Below, piece after piece: positions 11,160 to 23,219 of a stretch of 64,000 nt of DNA. The DNA is from Platerodrilus igneus (lineage: Eukaryota > Arthropoda > Insecta > Coleoptera > Lycidae): contig JARFIW010001215.1 in NCBI GenBank assembly GCA_036346225.1, positions 3,606,501 through 3,670,500 on the forward strand. Direction: 5' to 3'. The translations under genes and the position numbers were made by a program. Each line of letters starts with the position of its first letter. Position 1 is the stretch's first letter. Below the pieces are notes generated by a model. That model saw only the letters and a list, made by a program, of their open reading frames with translations. It was not told where the DNA came from and made no database searches.

Positions 11160-12185
11160 TTAAACCGTGAAAACTTTCGCGCAATAATTTTTTATAATTT
11201 TCAAAGACATTTTATCTCAACAAGAATGCTTCGTCGAGTTGGTTACTGTTTTCGGCAACGAAGCAGCGCATCAGTCAACAATTTGTCGTAGGTATGAAGA
11301 ATTCAAACATGGACAGATTAGTTTTAGCAACGATCCAAAAGCAGGTGCGCCAAAGGCGGCACTCCCTTTAGAAAGAAGATTTTAAAGACTTTAATTAAAA
11401 AATTTTGCACGAAGAATTGTGTGTAAAAAAATTAGCTTTCCGTTGGAATCCACATCTGTTGACCGAAGGACAGAAAGCAGTCAGTGTATCAAAAAACTCC
11501 AGACAACTTCAACGCATGAAACTCTAAAAACATATAACACATCGTGGGTAGTGATAAATCTTAGATTTACTCATACGAGCCAGAAAATAAACGCCAGTTA
11601 TTTGTTTGGGTGTTCCAAGTTGAAAAAAACCTACAAAAGTCATTCGTTTTCGAAGTGTCTCCAAAAAGATGGTCGCAACATTTGTCTCAAAAGCAAATCA
11701 TGTATTAACAATTCCAAAAGATCAAAGAACTGCTACTGCCGATTGGTATACAAACATAAGTATGTCGCAAGTCATCGCGGAGTTTCAAAAAATCAGCCGC
11801 AAACGGCAAATCATTCCTCACCGAGACAATGCCAATTCGCTCGCAAGACAATTGAACTTTTAAAGCAAGAAAACCTTGTATTGTTATACCATCCTCCGAC
11901 CTAAATCCAAACGATTTCGATACCTTTCCGAAAATCAAGGACGAACTGCGCGGTCAAAAGTTCTAGTCGTCAGAAGAAGAAGTCGACGCATCCAAAAATG
12001 CAATTTTGACTGCACCAACAAACGAGTGGAATAACTACTTCCATAATTAGTTCGAGCGCTTGCAAGAGGGCATTAATCTTCGTAGAGAATACTTCGAAAA
12101 ACGATAAAGTCTTTAAAAGCTGTGCTGATTTTTCCAACTCTATATGCAAAACGTAAAAGATAACCTCCGTAAACTCCAATATTCA
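11160..12185 (+). pseudogene. mariner (Tc1/mariner) transposase relic
   Basis: Degenerate frames match mariner transposase in order. The N-terminal helix-turn-helix area reads STICRRYEEFKHGQIS (about 11275-11320). The central part reads TKVIRFRSVSKKMVATFV (about 11632-11685). RTATADWYTNISMSQVIAEF and RQIIPHRDNANSLARQLNF (about 11720-11863) cover the region around the second catalytic Asp (HRDNA). The distal part reads LRPKSKRFRYLSENQGRTA and VVRRRSRRIQKCNFDCTNK. These look like the mariner branch that gave SETMAR-type domains. Several stops and frameshifts make it dead. I found no clear terminal inverted repeats or TA target duplication at the edges. Confidence 0.85.
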
Positions 12186-12299
12186 TGACGGCTGCTTATA
12201 CACATTATTCAATTGTACTAGTTATTTAGAGAACATACCAGAAATTATGCAAATAATAGTCGAAACCATTTCTGCAGTTTCCATGTTAATAGAAGTAGC

Positions 12300-14064
12300 A
12301 GGGTGGCGTATTGTCACCACTACTATGGAATCTAGAAGTTGACAACCTGCTACATCGTCTTAATGTGGCAGGCTTCTACAGGATGGGGTATGCTGATGAC
12401 CTGGCTACTGTAGTAGTTGGCAAATATGAGCAAGTGATGTGCAACTTAATGCAAACAGCATTAAAGCTAATTGAACAATCGTGCGAGGAAAACTCTTTGA
12501 CCATAAATCTAAACAAGTCCTCGCTAGTCTTGTTTACCAGCAAAAGAAAATTAACGGTAACCAGATTACCATCACTTTTTCAAACATTCCTAACCCTCTC
12601 AGAGGAAGTCAAGTATTTGGGTATTATACTGGATAAGAAACTGAAATGGGCTAAACACTTACAAGTAAAAGTTACGAAAGTTAGCGCGGTGTTCTGGCAA
12701 TGCAGACGTGCCATAGGCAAACTTTGGGGTCTTTCATGAAAGGCTGTCCTATGGCTATACACTGCAGTAGTACGACCTTTGTTATGCTATGGAGCTGTTG
12801 TATAGTGGCCTCGAACAAGACAAGTTAACGCAGCTAAAGAACTTACGCACATACAAAGACTAGCCTGCTTTAGTATCACGGGCGCAATGAAATCCACACC
12901 AACTGCGGCCTTGGAAGCCATCTTGAGCCTCCCTTTGCTAGACCTGCATCTGGAGGAGGTGGCTCTAAGAGCGCCACTAAAACTACAAGATAAGGGATTG
13001 TGGAACAATAAGGGAAATGATGGGAGACACCAGGATATCTTAAAGGAGGCGTTGCTAACAATGCCACTCTTGGATGCCATGGTCGACTCAATTACACCCA
13101 AACTAATATTCAAGAAACAGTACAAAGTCTGTGTGGACCCTGCAGACGTGATTCTAGCAGATACATTCGTCTTCACAGATGGATCAAAAACGAAGAAAAG
13201 TACAGGAGCAGGCATCTTTTTAGATGACCTAGACCTTTACGAAAGCATAGCGTTGGGAACGCAGGCAACTGCTTTCTAAGCAAAAGTCACTGCAATCACG
13301 CAAGGTGCCAGTTTTATTTTGGAACGAGGTATTCAAAATAAAACTATACGCATATCCACAGATAGCAGGGCAGCTTTAATGGCCCTAAATAGACAGAAGA
13401 TCCATTTAGAGATGGTACTTAAGTGCCACCTTACTCTTGAACGGGCTTCTTACTCTAATATCCTCGAGCTAGCCTGGATCATAGGTCATTCAGGTAATGA
13501 GCAGGCTGACGCTTTGGCGAGACAAGGATCGACTCAGAGTTTTGTCGGAGCTGAGTCATCGGTCTCTTTCGTCATCTGTGCTAACCATGATAAGACAGAG
13601 AACCTACCATCACCATTGCGAGAGATGGGCAAAGGAAACATATTGTCGACAGGTAAAAATGTTCATTAAGTCTCCTTCGACAAAAAATATGGGAAACTTA
13701 GCATAGGCTTGCCGAGGCAAAGCTACGACTTTTAGTAAGTGTTTTGACTGGGCACTGCAAGTAATAAAGCACATGCACAGATTGGGTTTACCAGAGAACC
13801 CAACCTGTCGCAGTTGTCAATGGGATGAGAAAACGGCAGAGCACATCCTGTGCACCTGCCCGGCACTCGCTAACCTCCGAGGAGCCATGTTAGGTGACTT
13901 CTAGTCAGACACCGCCAGAATCAGTAACACGCCATGAACCGATATCCTCAGGTTTGTCTGTAAAGCTCGGATGGCTGAGTGATTGAGAACCAGGTATAAG
14001 AAGGTAGCTCAATGAGCCCATATTGAGGCCTAAGTGCGCGCGGCTTGGCCACCCTTCTAATAAA
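12300..14064 (+). pseudogene. LOA/I-like LINE fragment, copy 1: RT end, RNase H, zinc knuckle
   Basis: 5'-truncated. It opens inside the RT domain at LSPLLWNLEVDNLLHRLN and has the catalytic box MGYADDLATVVVGKYEQ (about 12385-12430). The thumb part EEVKYLGIILDKKLKWAKHL follows (12600-12660). An RNase H domain starts at FTDGSKTKKSTGAGIF (13170-13220) and continues with STDSRAALMALNRQK (13353-13400) and GHSGNEQADALARQ (13485-13530), showing D...E...D-type residues. A C-terminal CRSCQ...H...C knuckle lies at about 13806-13860. The 3' end is a short tandem tail, aatcaatcaatcaa (14065). Frameshifts and stops are present. It is closely related to 59776-62062. Confidence 0.88.
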
Positions 14065-14232
14065 ATCAATCAATCAACCACACACCAAAATATGGACTCC
14101 GGTTTTCTGGAACAGTATCTCTAGCATATTTCATACCTCCTTCCAGTTCAACTCATCAAGCCCACGACCGATCTTGGGTATGGCAACATCTTGTCTCCAA
14201 ATTTGATCATCTGGCCCTTGAGGTCCACTAAC

Positions 14233-14501
14233 ACCTTCCCTACATTTGATTTTCCAATACTCCACCCGAAGGTACTACATTGGCCGGAAAGCGAGTTAAT
14301 TATACCTGATAATTTTAAATTTTGCCGAACCTTTGCTATTCCAAGCAAGTTAAGGACCTACATATTATCTTTCATCCGAACGAGGGCGTATTTCTGTGAA
14401 AAATGCTCACTTAACATTTTTCAAGTGGTCCGTGTCGGGAATCGAACCCGGGACCTTGGACTTAGTAGTTACACGCAAACCAACTAAACCACAGAGCCGC
14501 C
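14233..14501 (-). mobile_element. tRNA-derived SINE, copy 2
   Basis: Minus-strand copy. The head near 14500 reads ggctctgtggtttagttgg and box B reads ggttcgattcccg. The tail near 14240 ends ...ggagtattggaaaatcaaa. The short repeat actaac at 14226-14231 and 14504-14509 may be the target duplication. It is more diverged than copy 5. Confidence 0.8.
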
Positions 14502-14519
14502 CTACTAACGTTTTCTACA

Positions 14520-15900
14520 GATCCTCGTAATTCGGTTTTACCAGAAAGTTGTTGCTTAGTCACCAACTTGTAGATATCATGATGTCATTCCTTTAGCTGT
14601 ATGGTTTTCCCAACCTTTGGTGTTGTCGACGAAGTTCATCAGACCAACAAATTTATTTTTAAACACCCGAGCAAGTCCTCGGGACTTATCAAGGTCCCAG
14701 GGAGTATTTCAATGGCACGTCGTATAGATCACCTTGAATCTCTTTCGTGACTCCAAATCTCGCTTTGCCCGTGACGCTGTACAGAGACATTAATCAATCA
14801 TAGCTCGGTCTAAACGTTTGCTCATCAACACGAGATTAACTGTTTGTTCGTCTCATTGCTTGTCGTTCTTCGATATTACAGACGTAATCACTATCGTAGG
14901 GTGTTAACCGAATATGGTGCACCAATATTGTTCTTTCTATTGCGAGCTTACAAATCCAATACACCACGTCGTTGATACTTTTTATAACTTCGTATGGACT
15001 CTTCAAGTGTATCTGCCACTTTGGCGACAGTCCACGCGCCCGTCTCGGATTGTATAACCAGATGTGGTTGTCTTCTAGAAAACCAGACTTCTGCGCCTTG
15101 ATGTGATATCTAGTCTTCATGCGATCGCTTACAATCTGAATATTTTTTTAAGATCACCATATTGTTGTCATGCATCTTAGGCTTGAACTTCTCGACGTAA
15201 CTCTCGCGCAGGATGTTATCTTTGGAGTTACATTCAAACTGAAGCTCACTACGTAGACGTATCTCACGCCCCAGCATAGCATATGCAGGTGTCTGTCCAG
15301 TGGTCTCATAAACCGAAGACCGATAAGTCAATAAAAATAGATATAAATTTTGGTCCTTATCACTCTGATTTTGGAGACCACCTTGGTAAGGTACTTACCT
15401 AAGGTGAGGTTCATGCCTTTACCATACCTTTCGATTGCAAATGCAATAATTTCCCATCACCTGCAACCGGCAAACTTCTTGGAAAACACTGGCTCAAAAT
15501 TTCGGATCTGATAAGCCTGCCACTTAATACAAACTCCAAAACGACAGAATGGTTTTTTACCAGCACGTCAGTGACGGTTGCAGAATCTTGGTTTGGTATA
15601 GCAAACGCTTCGGTCCACTTTGTAAAATAGTCAATGGTTGGAAAAATGTACTTATTCCCGAAGTCGTTCTTAAGAAATGGACCGGTAATATTGATTACCA
15701 ATCTCTCAAGAAGGCTTCCCACGTTGTATGCCACATTGAACCTTACGGTTTCCCAATTGTGCACACAGCTGACACTTGTGGGACCATTTTTTAACATGAT
15801 CCTTACAGCCTACCCTGTAGAATCTGGCTCAGACCTTTGCCATAAGCTTCTTATCGCCGAAATGCCCTCCCGACATCCCATTGTGTAGATGTCCTAAAGC
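14520..15900 (-). pseudogene. Ty3/gypsy integrase relic
   Basis: Minus-strand pieces of a gypsy-class integrase. The HHCC zinc-binding part has HLHNGMSGGHFGDKKLM (about 15895-15845) and a CQLC motif. The catalytic core reads ERLVINITGPFLKNDFGNKY and FPTIDYFTKWTEAFAIPNQ (15715-15590), with the first catalytic Asp in the INITGP segment. Further on are YETTGQTPAYAMLGREIRL (15310-15250) and a C-terminal part with LWLYNP-like text and SPKWQIHLKSPYEVIKSIND (15045-14985). Integrase joins the cDNA into the genome. Frameshifts and internal stops make this copy dead. Protease and RT are absent between it and the gag relic at 16150-16550. Confidence 0.85.
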
Positions 15901-16149
15901 CTCCGACACCCGTCTTTTAGAAACCACAACCTGAAGTGTACTCAAGAATCCATCTCAGTTCCCCAAGGATTTCATCTAAATCTCATTTTCTACCATCAAG
16001 GAATATCATTCTTCCTTGTTCGGTCCGCAACTCCATCGGCTGTTAATCGTCGTTGATTACGGTGTTCTCGCCAACCATACTTTACACGCGTAACGCAGAT
16101 CGCCATTTTCGAGGCAGAATCTGTGCAGATCGATTTTCCCTCCGTTTCG

Positions 16150-16550
16150 CCGACTCTGTATTAATTTTCAGGCTTCTCTGCTTCCTTCTTGGGCTGTTTA
16201 CATTTTGAACTGTATAGGCCCAAACTAGCCACATTTCTAGCACCTCGACCTCTTCCTCTTTGGTTAGTGTTCACGAAGTACCCATCAAATCACCTCGTCT
16301 ATGCTTTCCTAGCCCTGCTTCTCTACGGAGCATCTTACTTCGTCACTACTAATGCGAAGTCTGCTTTGCCGCTTCAAATTCCACAGCATAAGCTAGTGCA
16401 TCATCCAGGGTCCTTGGGCGAGCCGGCTGTAGTGCTTGTTAGATCTCTTCGTCGCGAAATCCATCAACAAAGATTTGTATTGCCAGTTGTTTTTGAACAC
16501 GAGGGGACAAAGCAAGTAGCACCCTTGTTTTCGTAACAAACTTCAATTTA
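16150..16550 (-). pseudogene. gypsy gag C-terminal relic
   Basis: On the minus strand this matches the gag end of the gypsy copies at 45560-45860 and 52860-53380: the same TNQRG... segment followed by the ...CKQPKKEAEKPEN tail is recognisable. It is short, with stops. Together with the integrase relic to its left it suggests one internally deleted minus-strand gypsy copy. The 116-codon plus-strand frame here is antisense to it. Confidence 0.65.
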
Positions 16551-16833
16551 CAGTTTTTTCTTTAGTTCAATACAAGATTAGTTATTCGCAATTATTAACA
16601 GTAAATCGTTAATGTACTGCGATGCTGCGACAGATATCACTGATAATAATCACTAACAACGTTTACTAACACTAAATTTTTTTAACACAACGATTATACT
16701 ATTTTTGTAACTATATTCGATTGTGTAATTTATCTACACAAGCGGTAACTGTTCTAGCTACTTTATCCTATTTTATATAGACACTAAGTGTATTTATTTT
16801 AACAATCAATCAAATAATTTATTTCATGATACT

Positions 16834-17275
16834 TGTTTCGTTTATATTATAATTATATTTAATTCACAGCTTGTATTTATTTTGGCATTTGGAATTAGTT
16901 CAATAGTTACCTCCGCCCGGTATATTCAAATTGTCATTGCATGTATCGTGTATTACCGCGCCTGTTTGTAAGTGTCGCGATTACGACAAACTTTGCTGTG
17001 TCCTTCACATGTGCAACAACTTCTTATCACCTGCCATGGAGAAGACAAGAGTCAAGAGTCGACAATCGCTCCTCGTTCTGTACAGTTGCATTAAGATTAT
17101 TTCGTTTTCGTACGGCCGCAGCCAATAATTGTGCTCCGCTACGCTATTTTTAAAAAGAGTAAGTGTTTGAAGTAATTGTTTGTTTTTGTTTATTATCAGT
17201 TATTTATTTTTTTCGTATATATGTCCACTTTTTCTCTACCACTTAGCTATCGAAATCCTACCGCAAAAATAAACA
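16834..17275 (+). repeat. 5' LTR of the plus-strand BEL/Pao element
   Basis: Begins TGTTTCGTTTATATT at 16834 and ends AAACA at 17275, giving 442 bp with TG...CA borders. It matches the interrupted copy at 22688-24156. The 5 bp before it (atact, 16829-16833) nearly equals the 5 bp after the 3' LTR (atatt, 24157-24161), as expected for a BEL target-site duplication with one later change. 16560-16833 holds nothing I can name. Confidence 0.88.
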
Positions 17276-17276
17276 T

Positions 17277-17293
17277 TGGTCCTTCGAGCCGGA
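17277..17293 (+). other. primer binding site, tRNA-Tyr type
   Basis: tggtccttcgagccgga lies 1 bp after the LTR. Its complement ends TCGAAGGACCA, which fits the 3' end of eukaryotic tRNA-Tyr with its acceptor stem (5' strand CCTTCGA) plus CCA. This is where reverse transcription would start. The assignment rests on recalled tRNA-Tyr sequence. Confidence 0.75.
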
Positions 17294-17538
17294 TGTGAAT
17301 GTTACAACAAATTTTAAATGATAATAGATTTACGTTAGCATACCACTCATCAAAGCTTTGCAAGTTTGATCAAACCTCATGTATTTCGTTATCTTGTCTA
17401 CGAGTCTTTCTTGATTTCTGGTTTGATATCAAAATTTATATTAGGCTTATGTATTTGTTAGCACCGCACTGCCTTTTATTTTAAAACATCGAAGTTCGTT
17501 TCCATTTCATACGCCCTTTTGTACTTAAATTTTAATTA

Positions 17539-19875
17539 TGGCAGAGAAATTAAAACGTAGCTATTTTCTACGCAATATTTTGACCAACTTGTAACATGAA
17601 ATGTATGAAATCGCTCAGAAATCTACAGTTGAACCAACCTTTTTAGATTTATTTCGAGTGCAATACCAATTCCTTGAAACGGTTCGAGAAAATTCTTTTG
17701 CACAACATAATTTTATAGTCGGTGTAATTGCTTCCGCCGATGACGCAGATGAACAATTTGAAACAGAAGACGTTATTCGTAAACGCTTCAATAACCATTT
17801 CCTTCAAATAAAAGCGCTCTATTTCAAGTAGTTTATTAGTCAACCTTCGCCTCGAATTACTGTGTCCGCTCCGCTAGATACCTTTAAGTCAAAAGTCTCT
17901 CTTCTACCGCTGGCCCTCCCTACGTTTGAGGGGGAAAGTTGTTTGTTTGAAAGCCTTATTGACCGCTTTGATAGTTTAGTTCATCTTAATAACGATCTCT
18001 CAGACGTGGACAAATTTTCCTATTTTCAATCACTACTAAAAGAACCGGCACTCTTAACCATTAAGAACTTTGGCCTTACAGAAGCCAATTACCCTCTTGC
18101 CTACAATAAGCTTCGCGAAAAATATTGTAATATTCGCCACATTACCTCAACTCTATGGAACAATATTGATAAATTTCCCAAATTGAATTCTGATAACCCC
18201 ACGGGTTTGCAAAAATTAGTCGATATCTTTACCGATAATCTACAAGTGCTTAAGAAATTTGATTTGCCTATAGAGCAATGGGATTTTATTCTTGTGCAAA
18301 TGATCTTAAATCGCCTTGATGTACAACTGTCCGAAATTTTGAATTGCATCAAGATCGTACCGCTATCCCAACCTATAAAGAGTTGATTGCTTATCTGGAA
18401 AAAACTTGTAAATCTTATAAATATTTATGGTTCCGGGTAGGAACCGTGTCATTTTATATATTAAGGTACACGTTTCGCCCACTTTTGTAAGGGGCTTCAT
18501 CAGGGCAAGAAAAGAAGTAAGTAATAAAATAAAAAATAAAAATATAAAATTAAGTAGACAAGTTAAAGTGTAAAGAGAAAAGTTACTCTTGAACTAGCAG
18601 ACTCACTAACCCATTCAAAGTGGCGAAGTAACTGGTAAAAGTAGACCGCAGTAGCTGGACACGACGCTCTCAGCGTCGTTAAAATGCCTTGTAACTCGAG
18701 AGTTTTTCGGCTTGTAGATATCGTTGTTTCTTGAGTTATTGTGATGTTGTGATGTAGATCTTCTTAATTGATGAATAAATATATAAATTTGTAGGACTGG
18801 ATCCCAAAAGACCTGCTCCTGGAATCCTCTTGATTTTATGCAGTGGGCAGTTTCCCGGATCTTCCCCTTGGTTGTCCTCCAACTATACAGTATTCCGGAT
18901 CCTGGGTCCACTGGCCTGTGGTTTCCGCCTAACAGGACTGGCTACTCGCCACGGGCCGCTCAATCGTCAGGTAGCTCGTCTAAACAGGACTGACGGATGT
19001 GCATCCCCGACGACTTCACTTGTGTAGCCATTCCTCGGCTCCCCGCATAGCTGGAAAACTTCCTCAGGACGTCACTGTTCCGCTGCCCACCTTTGAACGC
19101 CCGAAGGCGGTGGTAGAAATACGCGAGATGTTACCCCATCGGAGTCTGGGCAACAACTTTGGTAAAAATAGCGAAAGTGGTAGTTTATATAAGGCGAGAA
19201 CTTGATGCATAAGCGATCATTAATAGAAAGGAGTGTCATAGCGGATCAGTGAACATCACGGTTCCACTGTTGTGAACATAGGCTTGTTTTCCAAATGATG
19301 GAAACGTCGACCTTAATTTATAAAATGACACGGTCCCAACCCGGAACCATAAATATTTATAATGACTCCGGCCGTGAAAGCCTCCGACAATATCACCTTT
19401 AAATTTTTATCGAACTTGTCGGTAAATCATAAAACCGATTTAAACAAAGTTATTTATTCCAGCAACCCGTCTAGGTCTCGCTCCGCCGTTTCTATGTTAG
19501 TACAGACAAAACCTAATGTTAATAAATGCCCGCTTTATAAACAAGATCACAATATCGTTGTAATGATTTTATCAAACATTCTTCGCAAGATCCCTACAAT
19601 TTTGCAAAAAACACCAACTTTGCATTAATTGCTTTAGCAATTCTCATATTTTAAATAAATGCACGTCTACTTTTTCCTGCCGCCAATGCAATCAACATCA
19701 TCATTCCTTATTGCACATCGATCGCGTTTCGTCTAAGCCCGTTTTCGCTGTTTGTAACCAGGCTCACTTGAGTCCGGACACCGCCGCCTCTATGATTTCA
19801 CCTTGTACTAGGTCCACTATACAAGACCGCTACCAGCCATCCGTTCCTCTTGCCTCTGAGCAATCATCGACCTCA
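17539..19875 (+). pseudogene. BEL/Pao gag of the plus-strand element, interrupted
   Basis: Starts at the ATG at 17539 (MAEKLKR) but hits a stop at about 17592, before the ATG of MYEIAQKST at 17601. Gag continues through 17862-18416 (SKVSLLPLALPTF..., LIDRFDSLVHLNNDLSDVDK). It is split by a fold-back insertion (18417-19399) and resumes at FKFLSNLSVNHKTDLNKV (from about 19400). A first zinc knuckle is recognisable at 19525-19560 (CPLYKQDHN, one Cys changed). After SEQSSTSW (about 19875) it is joined directly to pol text (PLTFLVKHLIQ) that lies after RT in the minus-strand copy, so protease and RT are deleted. It is clearly dead, but the DKFRN stop of the minus-strand copies is absent here. Confidence 0.88.
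18417..19399. mobile_element. ~980-bp fold-back element with hammerhead-like core, inserted in gag
   Basis: It interrupts gag between taaatctt (18409-18416) and taaatttt (19400-19407), a likely 8-bp target duplication with one difference. Inverted termini of about 50 bp start ataaatatttatggttccgg on the left and are mirrored at 19311-19362; another ~37 bp lies outside the right arm. On the minus strand the left end reads CTGATGA (18497-18503), a 4-bp stem GCCC/GGGC, then GAAAC (18472-18476), the order seen in hammerhead ribozymes of Penelope-like elements. The usual stem I and the U before the cleavage site are not convincing. The interior has no protein I recognise. Confidence 0.65.
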
Positions 19876-21270
19876 TGGGACTTTTATCCCCCCCTCACTT
19901 TCCTGGTAAAACACTTAATTCAATGCCCCCCCCCCGACTTCCTACGTTTGTGGGAGAAATACTTGCATGAGTTACCGCTTCTTTCGGATTTCGCTTTACC
20001 CCGCTTGCTAGTTCCGTCCCAGTTTACTACGTGCGAAGTTCACTGATTTACTGACGTCCCCGAACGTGGCTGTTGTGCTGTGGTTTATTTTCGCTTTGTT
20101 ACTCCTTCCGCCGTTGAGTTTCGCTTAGTGTGCGCCAAGTTTAAGGTCGTCCCTATTCGTACAATCTCTTTGTCCCGGCTCGAATTGTTGGCCGTCGCAT
20201 TGGCATCCAAATTATTAATCTTTGTCCTCAAAACTTTTGATTCTAACCTTACATTTCTTAAAATTTACTGTTGGCCTGACCCCATGGTAATACTTTTGTA
20301 GATTCGTTTCCCGCCGAAGCGTTGGAAGACTTTCGACGCCAATCGTGTTGTTTACATTCAGGAAACCACGTCTCGCGCCTCTTGGCATCACATCCCCTCC
20401 ACCGAGAATCCTGCCGATGTCGGGTTACGTTGTTTACTCCCTACCGACTTGTACCAATGTTCTTTATGGTGGGCGGCTTCACCAACCTTGTACCATAAAT
20501 TTTATGAAATGTAAGGTTAGAATCAAAGATTTTTGAGGACAAAGATTAATAATTTGGATGCTAATGCGGCGGCCAACAATTCGAGCCAGGGCAAAGAGAT
20601 TGTACGAAGAGCTACCTTAAACTTGGCGCACACTAAGCGAACGTCAACGGCGGAAGGGGTAACAAAGCGAAAATAAACCACAGCAGTGAACTTCGCACGT
20701 AGTAAACAATCTCTTAGCCCCGGCTCGAATTGTTGGCCGCCGCATTGGCATCCTAATTATTAATATTCCTCCTCAAAACCTTTGATTCTAACCTTACATT
20801 TCTTAAAATTTATTGTTGGTCTGACTCCATGGTAGCACTTTTGTGGATTCGTTCCACGTCGCAGCGTTGGAAGACTTTTGTCGCCAATCGTGTTGTCTAC
20901 ATTCAGGAAACCATGTCTCGCGCCTTTTGGCATCACATCCCCTCCACCAAGAATTCTGCCAATGTCGGATCACGTGGTTTACTCCCTACCGACTTATGCC
21001 AATGTTTTTTATGGTGGGCGGCTTCACCCACCATGTATCAGTCTTTCGAAAGTTACAGTCCACATATTCCGCCTTCAGATGCTCTTGAAATTCTCACTGA
21101 ACAACGCTCTATGGTTTTATCCGCTGTCTAACCTTCTGTTGGATTTAATCAATTCTAGAAAATCACTCTCCCTTTCCTTTAATTACGCGCATTGTTACTT
21201 GGATTCTCCGTTTTCGTCAAAATCTACATCACCCACTCGAAAAGTATTCCGGATCTTTGTCATCTTCTGA
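19876..21270 (+). pseudogene. BEL/Pao pol, RNase H region with inverted duplication
   Basis: Reads PLTFLVKHLIQ, YLHELPLLSDFALPRLL, VVYFRFVTPSAVEFRLV, ISLSRLELLAVALASKLL and KIYCWPDPMV (19890-20290), then QETTSRASWHH-like text. About 20485-20705 is an inverted copy of 20035-20280: the complement of the VYFRFVTP coding stretch is seen at 20640-20690. From 20706 the ISL.RLELL text starts again, now as forward sequence, and runs on through VALLWIRSTSQRWKTFVANR (20829 on) to the end of RNase H. A simple deletion cannot explain this order. It is dead. Confidence 0.85.
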
Positions 21271-22582
21271 ATTGCACAACGCCTTGATCCCTTTGCTTGT
21301 GTATACTCGACAAATTTATTTCGCTATCGAGTTTAAGGCCAGTCAGTCCGGATCCACTTTAGAAAAGAGTTTTGCAAGTTGTCCTCTTTTATTCGTGATC
21401 GAATCTTCCGGGTCGGAGGTCGCCTGGCTCACGCTCCTTTATCCTCTGACCGTAAATTTCCCGCTTTGTTACCTAGCAAAAGTTGCTTTACTGATCTTTG
21501 TTAATTATGTTCATTTAAAATACTTCCACGCGGGTGCTCAAATGGTACATTTTTTTGTTAGTCAGCACTTCTGGATTGAGAGGCAAACTATCCGTCGTAT
21601 TTTGAGTCATTGTCTAACATGCTGGAAGACCAATCCGGTCGCACTGCAGCCTCCTATGGGCAACCTGCCTTCATGTTGAGTTACTCAAGTCAAACTTTTT
21701 TTGTGTTCGGGCATCGACTTCGTTGGTCTCTTTTCTTTTACCATGTCTGGACTACGGGTCACCAAAGTTTTAAAATCGTATTTATGTCTTTTTATATGTA
21801 TGGCTAGCAAAGCGCTGCACTTTGAAGTAGTATCCGATTTGTCCACAGACGCCTTTCTAGCGGCTCTGCGCCGATTTATTGTCAGGCGTGGCCGTTGTGA
21901 ATACTTCTATAGTGATTGTGGCACAAATTTTATGGGTGCTCATAAACAGTTAATTCATCTCGTCAAGCTTGCTGCTTCTAAGGACCATATTTCGTGGCAT
22001 TTTATACCGCCGGCTTTACCTCATTTTGGTGGCTTGTGGGAGGCGGGAATGAAATCGGTTAAAATCTTGCTCCTGCGTACTGTTGGCGAGCAGGTGTTAA
22101 CTTTTGAGGAATTGGACACCGTCTTTATCCATATAGTGACCATCTTGAACTCACGTCCTCTCTCCTCTTTGAGCAATGACCACAATTATTTACGCTTTCT
22201 GACGCCCGGTCATTTTAACTTTGGCCGCTTTAACCGCCATTCCGTTATTCCGAAGCCCGTCCTTTCTCACCTTCCGCTTAACCGCCTCTCTCGCTGGCAA
22301 TTGCTTCAGCGAATTCAACCAGATTTTTAGTCCCGTTGGTCCAAGGAGTATTTGCACTCGCTACAACAGCGCTCCAAGTGGCACACACCGTCTCCTCAAG
22401 TTGAGTTGTGTACCTTAGTGCTAATTAAGGTTGCTAATGTTCCTCCCCTTCGTTGGTCCCTCGGCCGTGTTGTGCCTGTGCATCCTGGGAGGGTTTGTGT
22501 CGTTAGGGTGGTCATACTTAAAATCGCTTATGGTGAGCTGAAGCGTCCTGTGTCAAAGCTTTGCCCTTTGCCTTCAATGTAG
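21257..22582 (+). pseudogene. BEL/Pao integrase and pol C-terminus
   Basis: Zinc-binding part: YVHLKYFHAGAQMVHFFV and ILSHCLTCWKTNPVALQ (21505-21645). Catalytic core from about 21710: IDFVGLFSFTMSGLRVTK, YLCLFICMASKALHFEVVSD, LAALRRFIVRRGRCEYFYSD, CGTNFMGAHKQLIHLVK and WHFIPPALPHFGGLWEAGMK. These show the D, D and E positions of a DDE integrase: D in IDF, SDCGTNF, and E in WEAGMKS. The C-terminus ends KLCPLPSM at 22582. The core here is long and nearly open (21701-22330), unlike the minus-strand copy, where it is deleted. Frameshifts near 21420, 21680 and 22330 still break the whole. Confidence 0.9.
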
Positions 22583-23219
22583 CAATAAAAGTTTTTTTTT
22601 GTAAATCTTTTTTCTTTTTGCTTTTTCATTCCGCCCCCCTCCATTTAATTATTTTCTTTAAAATGCCTTGCATTTTAGTGAGCGGTATGTTTCGTTTATA
22701 TTATAATTATATTTAATTTACCGCTGGTATTTATTTTGACATTTGGAATTTGTTAATTATTTACCTCCGCCCGGTATATTCAAATTGTCATTGCATGTAT
22801 TGTGTATTACTTCAGACACCGCGCCTGTTTGTAAGTGTCGCGATAACGACAAACTTTGCTGTATCCTTCACATGTGCAAGAACTTCTTATCACCTGCCAT
22901 GGAGAAGACGAGTCAAGAGTCGACAATCGCTTCCCGTCCTGAACGGTCGTATTTCGATTATTTCGTTTTCGTACGACCGCAACCAATAATTGTGCTCCGC
23001 TTCGCTATTTTTAAAAAGGGTAAGTGTTTAAAGTAATTGTTTGTTTTGGCTGGAGTTCGGTTTAGAAAGACAAATATTTTTATGGGTCGTATATATATTT
23101 AGATTAGTTTTGGTCCTATGAGTTTAAAGACATACGACTTTTGTTTAGGAAATGACCCCTTAAAAAGTTATGGTCAATAAATAAACTGTCCCATGTTAAG
23201 TTTATTGGAAAAATTTTAA

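Noticed and set aside
11419..11904. 161-codon plus-strand frame, the longest in that stretch
   Set aside because: It is an off-frame shadow of the mariner transposase relic, whose motifs appear in the other frames.
16189..16536. 116-codon plus-strand open frame
   Set aside because: It is antisense to a gypsy gag relic that matches 45560-45860.
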